Assembly: GCA_002270565.1 (NCBI GenBank)
Contig: NQMI01000011.1
Coordinates: 131,929-195,928, forward strand
Direction: 5' to 3'
Source of the DNA: Stenocarpella maydis
Lineage: Eukaryota > Ascomycota > Sordariomycetes > Diaporthales > Diaporthaceae
Length of the DNA stretch: 64,000 bases
The position numbers were made by a program, and so were the translations under genes. Below are positions 33,697 to 45,530 of this stretch, piece by piece (the stretch's first letter is position 1; each line of letters opens with the position of its first letter). Below the pieces are notes generated by a model that saw nothing but the letters and a program-made list of their open reading frames with translations, was not told the origin of the DNA and searched no databases.

Positions 33697-35130
33697 TCAG
33701 ACCTCCATCCATGGGTGCTGGCGCTTGTGGCGGTCTGTTGATGTCTCTGTACCCCTGGAATCACCCTCGGCCTCGTCGACCACCGTCGTCTTCGTAGTCG
33801 AGCTGTCTTCATTCAACTGTTGCATGAGCCTCAGCTCAGCCAGTCCAAGGGCTCGACCGTCCTCGTCGGCAAGCTGGTGCACCCGGGTCCCGGGCATACT
33901 GCCAATGGTGCGTGGGAATGCCCGGACGAAAGTGGAGTGGCTCTTTGCCGAGACCTGGCGTGTCCAGGACTTGAAAGTCGAGACGAGACGGTGAAATAGC
34001 GCGCTCTCGCCAATCGCGCGCGGTATGCTCGGCATCAAGTAGACAAGGTAGACACCGGTTAGCTCGGACAGACACCAGATGAAAAGCGGTGACGTCGTGT
34101 ACGTCGAGTCTCCGAGTGACGGGTAGGAGAAATTGACGAAAGGAACAGAGTGAACATGTCCAAGTGCCGCAGTGCAGGATAGCAACCCAACAGAGAACAT
34201 GAGTGCGAGGCCAATTTTCCTTCCTCGCGACATCTGCAATCTCCAGATCGTACGCTGGGGGAGAATAAAGATGGCGATGTCTATGGCTGCGTTGAAGGAT
34301 GTCGCGGTGATCTGAAGAGCTTTGTGACTGATGCATTTGCGCGGATAGACAGCTGCATCCCAGAACCCTCTGATGGGTTCGCAGCCGAATGCTGTAGCGA
34401 AAAGGCCCGCGATGTAGAGCAAAGTGTTGAGCACAATCAGTCCTTGAATCGCCCAAAAAAATCCATCCCGGGTGCCCAATGGAGTGAAAATTCTTTTCCA
34501 TTGAAGCAGCACGGCTGGTTTGACAAACAACATGCATGCCGCAAAGAAAATGCCGAAAATGTAAATTTCCTGGAAAACAGCGTTAGTCCATGCACGGCTT
34601 GCTTGTTTCGCACATTATGCGATCCCGCGGGTCATTTCCAACCTACAAAACTGAGGCCATCGAGCATCCTTCTTGCGCTGATATTCCACTGGTGCACGTA
34701 GTAGCCGCCATCCTGGATGTACCTCAGGAAGACTGCCGCGACGGCTATGAAAGGTATCTGTCACCGAATAAGTCTCACGCAGTTGAAGTCATGTGGACTG
34801 GAGAATAGCAACATACAAAGCCGGCCAGAGCTAGATCTACTCGTAGGTGACCTAGTTAGCGTCGCCATCAAACTAGGGGACAGGTAAACGCCATCGTAAT
34901 TGGGCGAGTGCCTCGGGCACTATTCAAGACGTACAATCTTCAAGGTGAACTTTCTTCACAAACGTGACCAGTGAGTACACGCGAACAAGGCCACTAAGAG
35001 TCACCAGAGCCACACAGATGGTGACAATGGCAATGCCCTGGCCATTGTAGACTGGGCGGAAATCCAGGTTTGAAGATTGGCCCTCGGGCGCCGGGGCGCC
35101 AGGGAAGTAATTGAGGGGGTCAGAAGACAT
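33697..35130 (-). CDS. Fungal rhodopsin-domain integral membrane protein (SAT4/PTH11-like)
   Basis: Four exons on the minus strand: 35130-34935, a 14-nt microexon 34830-34817, 34757-34647 and 34569-33697 (397 aa). The microexon is inferred. It alone keeps the phase between LEDS and FIPFIAVAAVFLRYI and has good borders (CTAG before, GTATGT after). The protein has seven hydrophobic segments and family marks GYYVHQWNIS, the SFNAAIDIAIFILP segment and RKIGLALMFSVG. The cytosolic tail of about 100 residues is polar. It is probably a plasma-membrane sensor-like protein; ligand unknown. It belongs to a different branch from the gene at 10633-12278. Confidence 0.82.
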
Positions 35131-35444
35131 GGTGAACGGCGTTCAGTCAAGGTCTTGCAGACTCGAGGCACAACTCAACCTAGATTGATGTGTAAAGGCC
35201 TTTACAGCGGCAAGGGAATGAGAAATGAAAAGATGAGTAGGGATGCAGTCACCTGTCGTCTGCCACCCCCCGCGGTGCGCCTTTTTTACCTTCGAGTTAC
35301 AATTCCCAGTGTTCAGCCTCGCTTTGCGTGAAACTCCATCTAGTGTGGCAATGCGATCCAGAAAGCACTATTCTGGTCTGAAGGTGGCATGAAGAGGGGG
35401 CCAAGTTCAGGACTAATTGACTGGTTGGAGGGGGTCACAAGGGT

Positions 35445-35709
35445 GGTGTGCAGGCGTACTGGCAGACTGACTGCATACTGGTTTTCTTGAGCCGTTTCGG
35501 ACCGCCGTGCCATTCAATAATCCAATCAGTATAATCTGATGTTCAATATATTGAATCTGTGCAGCCTCAATATGCAGTCAGCCTGACTGCATATTGGTTT
35601 TCTTGAGCCGTTTCGGGCCGCCGTGCCATTCAATAATCCAATCAGTATAATCTGACGTTCAATGTGCAGCCTCAACATGCACTCAGCCTGCCAGTACGCC
35701 TGCACACCC
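35445..35709. mobile_element. MITE-like element with internal duplication
   Basis: About 25-bp terminal inverted repeats are visible: GGTGTGCAGGCGTACTGGCAG on the left and its reverse complement at the right end. Inside are two direct copies of about 100 bp (35467-35576 and 35583-35681). Both contain TTTTCTTGAGCCGTTTCGG and CCATTCAATAATCCAATCAG. There is no coding capacity. Confidence 0.75.
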
Positions 35710-38700
35710 CGACGCAAAATGCCTAGGTTACGAACATGCATTTGTCTCTGCACTCCTCTGGTCATTACACGAGCACCTGGCTAAGATCCCCGGCCCCCAT
35801 TCCGCCACCCCCACTCACAAACATATATACTTTTCAACAGCCGATAATAAATCCAAATAAAGTCCAATACGCCTAACCATGGTATCATTATACAGCACTT
35901 TTAGGTGCGATGAACCAAACAATATTTTGAAAATTATATAAAATAGATACAAATTAAGGATAATTTGTAGATCTAATTAAATAGTTTTTTATTCAATAAA
36001 GTATTATGGACGAATCGAGCTATGTGCGCCCACGCCCTAGGCACGTAACCTGCGTATAGGTCTTCGGCACAGAGGCCCTAAGCTCTTAAATATTTGCAGC
36101 CGTTAGGAAAAACTTTCCATTCCTCTCCTTTTCCCTTAGCAAGAAAAGGTCCGAATAAGAATTCTATAAGTTAAAGTAAGATTTATGAGTATTATCTTTC
36201 TTATATCTTGCTTAAATAATAAAGTACAATAAATTTAAATTAGGATCTAATGTTTGAAATCTTATATATTTATATATAATATTAATATTTATTAAAGATA
36301 TTTTATATTAAGTATAATAATATAAAATAATAATATTATATTTTTATAATATAGCACTATAGCATCGTAGTTTAGCACCTTTAGTTTAATTATATATAAT
36401 AGCTAAGTATAGGGTTATAGGTTTAAATCATATTAGCAATAAAGAACTAAGCTAAGGACCCTCCATAAGAGGCCTACCCTATTTAACCCTAACTATACTA
36501 TTTGTAATCTTAAAGAACCTTTATAATATAAAGTCCTAATTATCTTAATAACTATCTTATTACTATTACTAAGCTATAAGAGTTTTTCTTATATTAATAG
36601 TAACTAGTATTTTTTTCGTTTCAATATACTTCATATTTTAAGAGTAAATAAATTTTGTTCATCTTTTATATTTAATTAATCAATATTATATTAATAGTTA
36701 AACTTTATTAACTATATTGAATTTGAAAAACTAACTCAGTAAAAGTTTTAAAAAATATAAATAATTCTTAATGATATTTTCATAGTATATAATAATATAT
36801 ATATATTTATATTTAAAAAATTACTTATATTAGTCTTTTTAAATATTATATGTAACTATAATGTTTAATATTTTCTAAGATTAAGTTTAAAACGTCTTTA
36901 AAAATCAATATATTATTGGAATATATTATAAAGAGTCTTATATTATTATAAATATAGCTTATATAACTCCCAGAAGTTTACATAAATATATATAAGATAT
37001 ACAGCTAAATACTATAATTAATATTATATTACCCTACTAGCTATTAATTAGTTACTATTATTATTATTTTAATAGTCCTTTCTTTTAAAATATAGAACCT
37101 TCTCTCTTTAACCTTTGGAATAAATAAAAAGATAATCCTTAACTAAATATAAGGTTAAGCTTATATTTTTACTATTATGGAAATCATTAATGATTCCTTT
37201 ATATTATATGAAAAGAATTAATACTATTATTTAATTTATCCTTTTATAAGCCTTTTATTAAATCATTTACATATATTGTTATATCAAATATTGCAAATTT
37301 TTATAGAATTATAAATTAATTATCTTTCTATAATTCCAAGTTATTGCTATTTCATTATAACATAAAATTAAAAATCATAAAGTAATAAAATAACATTTAA
37401 ATAAATTATTAAAATTAATGATTCATAACATTACCTTGATTATATTTATTATATAAGTCTTTTGAAGAAATAAATTTTAATAACTTATATTTTCTTTACT
37501 TATAAACTATAAGTTAAATAACAACTGTAAACTTTTATTATATTATTAATTTATCATAATTTAAATAAATATAGACTTAGTAATTAATTAGTTAAGATCT
37601 TTTTTATTAGGGCCAATTGAAATTGATATTACTATTTAGGATAAGTAGTAATATATAATAAAGTAATTAAATATTTTATATAGTTTACTAATAAGTAGAT
37701 TATATTAGTAAGTAAATGAATTTTATAATATTTACTAACTTTTATTAACGTTGGTATCTAATTAAGACTAAATAATTAATAACATTTAGGATTAATTAGT
37801 ATTAACTATACTTAATTCCTTATATCTAATTAAAGTCCTTAATTTAAAGGGATTGAAGTAAGTATAAATAAGCTTATAAGTATTAAGACTTTAACAAGAT
37901 AATTCTTTTTTAATATTAGTTATATTCTTTAATTTTATAACATTTGTATACCAATTTATACATTTAAATATTTAATATATTACTGTTAGACTTAGTACTT
38001 ATAGGTTCAGTAATATATGTTATTAGTAAAAGGTTAGCTATTTCTTCTATGTTAGAAAGTTTTCAAAGGAATCCTTAAATATCTTATTTAATAATCTATT
38101 TAATAGGTATTTATTTTGTAATTTAATTACATTTATAAATATTAATATATAGTTCCTTACATCTTTATTATTTAATTGGTCCATTTTGAAATATTATAAT
38201 CAAAATATCAAAGATTTAAATAGGTTTATATATTATTATAAGTTTTCAATTAGTTTTTTTTATTTTTAAAAAAGTCAAATTACTAAAAATATTCTTTCCG
38301 TTGAACACAAAAGATATAAATTATTATTATAAAATACTCTATCAATATATAACTTAGCCTAAGGTATAAATCCAATTATTGTTGTAATTATTAAAGGGCC
38401 CTCTATAAAGTCCAAAAGTTACTAAGAATTAAATTTTAAGGTTTCTTATAATATAATAGTTAAATATAGAATTATTATTAAACCTTTTTTTAACGTTAAT
38501 AAGATTAGCCTTATAATTAATATAATTAATAAACTACATTATATTTTCTATTGAGAAAGATTTTAGTATATTTAACGCTGTAACCAAATTTATAGATTAA
38601 TATACTTTATAAGACAGGATTAAAAATAGCTTTAATATATTATGCTTTTGAAATAATGATATATTTTAAGTAAGGAAAGAAAATAACTAAAGAATATTAA

Positions 38701-39065
38701 ATTGTAATGATTATACTAAACCTTTATAGGGTTTAGTAAGTAACCTATAGGGTTTATATTAGTAGAGCGGTAAAGGAGTAGTACTTAACTAAGTTTATAG
38801 TATATAAAGATACTATTTATGAAGAGAGTATAATTACAAGCTATAAGGCTATTTAATTATAAGATTAAATATTTAGATTAATAATTAAAGAGTTTATTTT
38901 ATAAAAGCTATTTATTATTAATATTAACTATATCCTTATATATTCTAACTCTTTATCGATCATTAATAGAATTAACGGTATTTCTATTAATTAAGTATTA
39001 CTTAATGAAATTGATATTGATTCCATTAATTATGGTTGGTCCCTGACCCTAACCCTATTTATCTT
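38701..39065 (-). repeat. LTR-like repeat, copy C (inverted)
   Basis: Reverse-complement copy of the repeat at 28070-28440, including AACCTATAGGGTTTATATTAG, then AGCTATAAGGCTATTTA and TCCTTATATATTCTAACTC, ending at CCTGACCCTAACCCTATTT. It is more AT-rich than copy B, so more heavily mutated. Confidence 0.65.
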
Positions 39066-39354
39066 ACTAACCTCTTGTTTAAATGCCTGTGGGGTTAAGC
39101 TATAGCATCTAGTTTGCTTATTAGGGTCTTCGGAATGGGTCCCGTGAGTGCTATTGTGTTCGCTTATAACAGAAATCTGTGCTATAAAATTTTAAATATA
39201 TTAAAAAGATATATAGTTTTTCTTTTATGAAATGAATCTATTTCTGCTATTATAACAACGTTAATTAAAGAGGAAAGAAATAAAATAACAAGATTAAATA
39301 TTAAGGAATTCTATATATTTCTATAATAAATACTAATATTTAGTAAGACGTTGA

Positions 39355-39552
39355 GTTTTTAAGCCTTTTAATTAGTTATTTCTTACTTCTTTAACTTTAA
39401 GTATGGGGTAGGCAGCGTTATTAATAATACATACCTACCTACCCACCTATCCATAGCAAAGGTAGCTTACTAGAGCAACCAAGCAAAGCAAGTAAGTAAG
39501 GGCAAGATCCTTTTACCAGCTTTAGATTTAAGGTTTAATTCCTATTAGTACC
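39355..39552 (+). repeat. SINE-like repeat, copy 1
   Basis: Shares most of its 200 bp with an inverted copy at 53521-53737: TTTAAGCC.TTTAATTAG, then CTTCTTTAACTTTAAG and TTATTAATAATAC at the front. The rear end is AGGTTTAATTCCTATTAGTA, which resembles a tRNA B box (GGTTCRANNCC). A tRNA-derived origin is an inference. The copies flank the hydrolase-transporter-PKS group. Confidence 0.55.
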
Positions 39553-41194
39553 AAAACTTCCTTTTTTATTTCTTTTTTATTAGTCTAAAGAAATAACTCT
39601 TATAGTCTTTAGAAAAGCCATTGATATAATATTTATATCCAACTATAAGTAATATGTTTTTAATTATATCTTAAGTATTAGTAAGACTAAATTTGAAAAA
39701 ATAATATATAAATAAATTACCCTTACTCGTTTTACTTATATGTTTTTATATACGTAGCTTATAAGTCATAAGAGAAAAAGTAATAAAAGGTAAGATATAT
39801 TAGCTAGGTAAATAAGTTAGTAAAAAAATATATTAATAAATAAAAAAGTAATAAGTAAATAAAGGTAAGTTATTAATATTCTATAATAGGATTACTTATA
39901 AGTAAAGTAGTTATTAATAAATTTAACAGTTATTAAAGTAATTATTTAGATCATTATTAAATATAATTTTTTAAAACAATAATAGCTTTAGTATTCTTCT
40001 TAATAATGAATAATAAGTTAATAATATTATATAAGTTTATATTTTATAATTATAATTCCTATAATGCTGCAAGTATAATAGATATCTATAAAGATAAAAG
40101 TAAAGTGTAATGCTAAATATATAGAATCCTTCTTATTTTATAATAAGTAGTAAAGCTGCTACTAAAAGTAATTATCCTTTAATAAGTAATATTCTTAAGA
40201 TTATTATTATAGCTATTATTAAGTAATAGAATATCTGCTTCTTTAACCTTAATAATTTATTATTACCTTTATAATTATGACTTAGCATTAAATAAGTTAT
40301 ATATCATAATATAAGTATAGTTTCTACCTATTATAGTAAAATTTACTATGGAGAAGGCTATGCTATTATAAGTATAGCCTATATATATATATATACATTA
40401 TCTAGCTATAATGCTTATAGCTAGTTATTATAATTAGTACTATATTATCCTACTAGTCAGTAGTTGCATACTACTATTACTATAATATGTTTATATATAA
40501 TAATATATAAATATATATATATATTCATTAATTATTTTTATATCTAATTAAATTTATTACTTATATTAATTATCATTTAAAATCTTATTAAATAAATCTA
40601 ATGTTAATGGTATTAAACTTTATTTACGCTTATAATAAAGGATTATAATATATAAGGGGGTAGTGAAATAGGGGCCCGGGATATTAAATAAGATCAAATC
40701 ATACTTTTATAACATAATATATTGTAATAATAGAAGAGACACAATTATACGTATAGTAATATTTTTGAATCATTCTGGGCTGCAGATGCATATACAAGAG
40801 GTATTTTTCGACCTTAAATTGTTTTCACCTGCGGATAGTATGCGTACGGGAATAAGAACTTACCCATAACCATAAGTAGGTAGGCCTCAGCAAATGTTAC
40901 ATTGGGGTTGCAAGTAATGGTAAGCTGAAGAGGGCGATGCCTGAAGCGCCCGTCATTTTCGGTGTGGTGCCAGACGATGGACAAGTGACGAGCCTATCCT
41001 CATGCTAATAATAAGTCGCGATTTGGGGGGGGGGGGGGCAGAACCGAGGGCCCTGGATTCCTTGAGTGGAGCCTAACAATGTTATACATGCCTAGGTAGT
41101 ACATATGTATAATATCACGCCTTCCCCACTTCTCCCTATCACCAGTGGCGTACCCGGCAGTAGGCGCTCGCCCCAAACAAGCACATCAACCAAT

Positions 41195-42044
41195 ATGCGA
41201 TTCCTTTGTCTTCACGGCATGGGGACAAATTCCCAGGTAGAGCAACACCAGAAAGCGAAGTATAATAATTAGGTCACCTGCGCAGGACTAAATAGCAATA
41301 TGCAGATTTTCCGGTCCCAAACAGGTATATCATGCAGCCCATACAAACTCTGCGCTTGGATTCTTTGGCCAACCTGCAGCCAGAGCAAATCCGAGACCTC
41401 CTAGGCCCTGAGCACGAATTTGCGTTCGTCAATGGCTTCGTAGCATCCGAGCCTCTGCCAGGTATGGTCACCACTCCGCCATCGTTCCAAGTTCTAGATT
41501 TTTAATATTCTGATCAATCGACAACCCAGGTTTCCGTAGTGATGCGCCTTGTTGGAAATTTTGGACAGAGGATGTGAAGAAGTGGGATCTGGTCTCTCAA
41601 GGATTCCAAAGACTGGTGGAGTTCATCAAAACCAAAGGGCCCTTTGATGGCGTCATCGGCTTTTCCCAGGGTGCTGCGGCAGCGGCGACCATCATCCTAA
41701 ACCAGAACGAATTTCTCAGGGACGCAAGAATGTTCAAGTGCGCAATATTCTTTTGTGGCTCTGTGCCAGTCGACATGGTCGAAGCAGAGCGCGGCAGAAT
41801 GCGGTGGTTGAACCCGGACACGGATGGTGTTGTGTTGCGGCTCCCCACTGCTCACATTTGGTCAGATCCAGATGAAATGTTTCCTGGCCAAGGCCCGTGC
41901 TTGTCAGCACTGTGTGACGAGCAATTGAAGGAACAAGTAATTCACAACCTAGGACATGATGTTCCTGGTGCTAGTTCAGACGAGTTCTTGCGCGAGTCAC
42001 TGACGGCCATTAGACGTACATTGGACCGAGCGCACGATTTATAG
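41195..42044 (+). CDS. FSH1-family serine hydrolase (LovG-like release thioesterase candidate)
   Basis: Four exons, 41195-41236, 41306-41324, 41384-41461 and 41530-42044 (217 aa). Splicing gives MRFLCLHGMGTNSQIFRSQT, the family start with the oxyanion loop LHG.GTN, then EQIRDLLGPEHEFAFVNG. The catalytic triad of the alpha/beta hydrolase is visible: Ser in GFSQGA, Asp in IWSDPDEMF and His in NLGHDVP. Length is normal for FSH1 proteins. In lovastatin biosynthesis the relative LovG cuts the finished chain from a highly reducing synthase lacking a thioesterase. The nearby synthase here also has none, so the same task is a reasonable inference. It is convergent with the DHA2 transporter. Frame and triad are intact. 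Confidence 0.85.
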
Positions 42045-42263
42045 ATACTTAGTTCTCACCTGAGCCAATGTGAAGGGGAAGATGTGATCGAGAGAGTGCA
42101 AGAAAGACGTGTGAGCTGATCTATCTGATCTACAAAAGAGAGGTGCTGAAGAGTGAACTATATACCCGAGCAGGTGATCGGCGGTGGGTCCTATCTACGT
42201 CAGTGCAACATTAGTATATTGCTCTTTTACCTTCGAACTACCTGTCGCGAGCTCAGCTGAGGC

Positions 42264-44252
42264 TCAACTTGTCAAGATCTGCTCCCGCCTCCAGATTAAG
42301 AGGGCAGCAGGGCCTTGAGCAGCAGCAAATGCCAAAGCAACCAGCATCTGGCGGTTATACCCTTCAGACAATATCTCTCGTGCTTCTGCTCGCACCGTGG
42401 CGGGTAACATAGACAGATCTCCGGTTGCAAGCCCACTCACAGGATCTGCCAACCCAAGAGCCTCCAGACGTGATGAAATATAACCATTGAAAACAGATGT
42501 GCCAATGGCCACGCCGACTGCAGATCCCATTGACCTAAATTGCGTAATTCCGCCCATCCCGACTGCTGTGAGGAGAAAGTGAGGTTAGACTGTCTGCGTT
42601 TCCTTGGCCGAGCGAGAAGAGAGCGTTCAAAGATGTGGGCAAGCTCACCTTTGTCGCGAGACTCAACGGTGAAAGGGACCAAGAGATTCAGTATCTGAAG
42701 ATTCATGCTGGCACCCAAACCAATAAGGGCTTGGTAAACGTAAATGACCCCTTTGATGTTCGCGGATCCGTCTAGTTGGCTGAGAAGGGCGTAGCCGATG
42801 ATTTGCAGGGCGGAGCCAACGAAAATCGCATATAAACCGGGAATCTTAGCCTTGCCGATCACCCCCCCAGTCGGCAGGGACAGCAAGGCACCAGCGCCAT
42901 ACGGCAGGATTCTTGCACCGGCGTCGAAGCTGGAAAGGCCGTTGACTAGGCGGAAACGTGACGGGAGCTGGAAGATGGTCATGATCATTGGAGGGCCCAG
43001 GAAGGTGCAAACGCTGCAGGCTCAGAGTTAACTTGTCAGCTTATGGGATCGTTGTTGGAAGGAGAGAGCATACAGTATGATACCAGCCATCGCACGGTTG
43101 GTGATGAAGCGCCACGGCAGCACAGGATCGTGCTGTGTGCTCTTTTTGGTGACATGGCGCTCCCAGGCAAGTAGTGAAATCCAGAGAAGTCCAGATACAA
43201 TAAGCAGCGTGATTACGAACGCAGAGCGCCATGGAAACCGAGATCCGGCCTCCTCAAACACGGCGGTGAAGGAGAGCGTTCCTAGGAGAATCAACACCGC
43301 GCCGAGTAAATCCGACCTCGCCAAAAGGGTCTTCATGGGAGATGCTTCTGCTGTTTTCTCTCTCGGCGCTCTTCCATGGTGAGGAAAGCCGTTGGGGATG
43401 CCGACAAGAGCCACTGCAAAAACGACCACCCCCAGGATAACACTACCGATATGCATTCAATGTTAGTAAATGAAAACACACACTCAAGCAAATGTTTCCG
43501 TTGTTGCTGACCTGATAATGAAAATCCATCTCCATGTCGTGTGTTGGCCGATAGAAGCGCCAATGAGGGGACCCACCACCAGCGCCAGAATCATGGTGAA
43601 GGCAGTGGCGGCGACCAGATTTGTGACTTTCTGGGGCGGTACGGCCTCGACAGTGAAGATAAATGCGAGTGCGTACGATCCGCCGCCACCGATACCTTGG
43701 AACGCACGCAGAATAGTGCTAAAGTTTCAGTGAGATCATGCATGTATGGTGAACAGCATTCTACTGCCGGTGTTCTAGAACGGAGATGGAGACTCACAGC
43801 TGAAGCATGGTTTGCGCTGCCGCGCAGCCAGCCGAGAAGATGGTGAAGATGACGATGCTGCCCAAGAAGACCGTCTTGCGACCCAGGATGTCGCTCATTT
43901 TGGAAAAGATGACGATGACAGCGATGTATCCAAGCAGATAACTTGTGATGATCCAGCTGACAGATTCGAACCCCCCAATATCTTGCGCAATCGTGATCAA
44001 GACGGGGCTCACCACACTCATATCCATAATCGTGATGAAGTATGTAAGAGCAATTCTGTTGGCATCTAGCCGTCAGTCGATTATATCATCATGGTGGCAC
44101 CGGCAGATTCAAGAGATCTTGGGACGAACGAACACGACGGCGACCAGGGTTAGACGAAGTCCTGTAACGTAGCTCAAGTCATCGTTCTCCTCGCCATTGA
44201 TGTTCTCGATAGGGGAGTCTTGGCCCATGCCATGGACTTTGTCGTTGTTCAT
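42264..44252 (-). CDS. MFS efflux transporter, DHA2 (14-helix) family
   Basis: Six exons on the minus strand: 44252-44126 (end uncertain), 44065-43798, 43718-43512, 43442-43074, 43013-42649 and 42565-42264 (545 aa). Exons 2-6 fit perfectly. The first junction is weak: a GTCCCA donor with a CTAG acceptor keeps the frame, while the better placed acceptor after CCAACAG would need another donor. Visible are ITIMDMSVVSP in helix 1, SDILGRKTVF between helices 2 and 3, RAFQGIGGGG in helix 4 and MILALVVGPLIGASIGQ (motif C) in helix 5. DHA2 proteins at fungal biosynthetic clusters commonly export the product or protect the producer. It is divergent from the polyketide synthase gene and shares its promoter region. 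Confidence 0.85.
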
Positions 44253-45530
44253 GATTAGAGGAACTCCGAGCAAATGTAACTGTGAAGCCTTCCTCGACAG
44301 GTTGAGAATGTGTGAATCTCGGATTTATTTCTTTTGGGCGAGAAGCCTTCGAGTTCCGGGGCAGTGATGGAGGGACACGGCTGGATTGCAAGACGGTTGG
44401 TTCAATGGATGCTGAGAGATACGGCAGGGGCTGGCTCTCAGGACCTTTAGAACTGTTCCCATCCAATGACGTGGCTGGAGGAGGCCCCTGAACAGCCTGC
44501 TGTTATCAAAAGACGAAATGCTACCCCCTTCCCCCGCCCTTTGGTTAAATTCGAATTTAACCAGGGGCGAGGTGCACTTTGTATTCCAATAACATTGACC
44601 GTTTAGGCAACACCTGGCCGATGCATGTCTGGAACACGTCAGATAAGAATCCGTCTAGGGAAATTCTGACCGGCGACCTGCGTGCGGCACAGCACGCTAC
44701 TAAAGTACCTAGGTAGCCCAGACGTTGGTTTGCAACAAAAGTACACTTTTGCACTTTTCAGGATTTTACTTCCCACTAGATATACACCCTCCCTGACTTT
44801 TTGCATGATCACACCCACCCTAATTATCTCCCTAATATACCTATATGTCACCTTAAAACCTTTATAACCTATATAGCCTTAATATACCTTAATTACTATT
44901 TAAATACCTTAATTATTAAATAATACTCGATTTATATAATATATTATAAAATAAAAAAATAAGCTTTATAATACCTTTAATAAAATAATGTTTAAGATAT
45001 AAAGTAAGATAACTATAGCTATAAGCATATTACTTATTTGAATAATTAATGTCTTTCAGCAGTAATTAATATAAATTAAGGTTATATAAGTAATAACTAG
45101 CTTAATATATTTATATTACCTGTTATGAATGAAAAGAGTCAACTTATTAATATAGAATAGAAATAAATATTAAAATAATAGAATATAAATTAATAAATAT
45201 ATATTTTGTAAAGAATATTAATAATTTTAATAATTCATTAAAGAACGATTTATAAATGATAAATAAGTACTAATGATAATAATAATAATAATAATACTTT
45301 TAGTATTAACTATTAGAGACTAGCTTTATTATCTTATATACTAATAACTTTATTCTTATTATATGAGTACGGCTACGTTATATTTAGTGTACTGTTGTCT
45401 CTATCTAAACTTGGCTCACTGTAATAAAAGCAGTGTCTCTCCATAATATTTTCTGCCGAGTTGTCCTCACAGTCGTCATACTTCTTTGACCAATCTTTAC
45501 CAGGCCTAAGAACATAGGCAGGAGCACAAC
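44253..45530. promoter_or_regulatory. Shared intergenic region between DHA2 pump and PKS
   Basis: About 1.3 kb between the divergent genes. A perfect 22-bp palindrome lies at 44542-44563 (half-site TGGTTAAATTC), 290 bp upstream of the pump. The part 44820-45400 is AT-rich with RIP-like composition. Short open frames at 44557-44867 are not credible. A regulator binding site is possible, but no regulator gene is visible in the window. Confidence 0.4.

Larger units (their letters stand above)
35131..41194. other. Gene-free region: small element and a 5 kb AT-rich RIP island
   Basis: 35131-35880 is of near-normal composition and holds the small element at 35445-35709. From about 35880 to 40760 the DNA is extremely AT-rich with stops in every frame, and contains an LTR-like copy (38701-39065) and a SINE-like copy (39355-39552). 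Between 36005 and 36135 is a short GC-richer patch. A run of 14 G lies at 41025-41038. No gene is seen. Confidence 0.6.
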
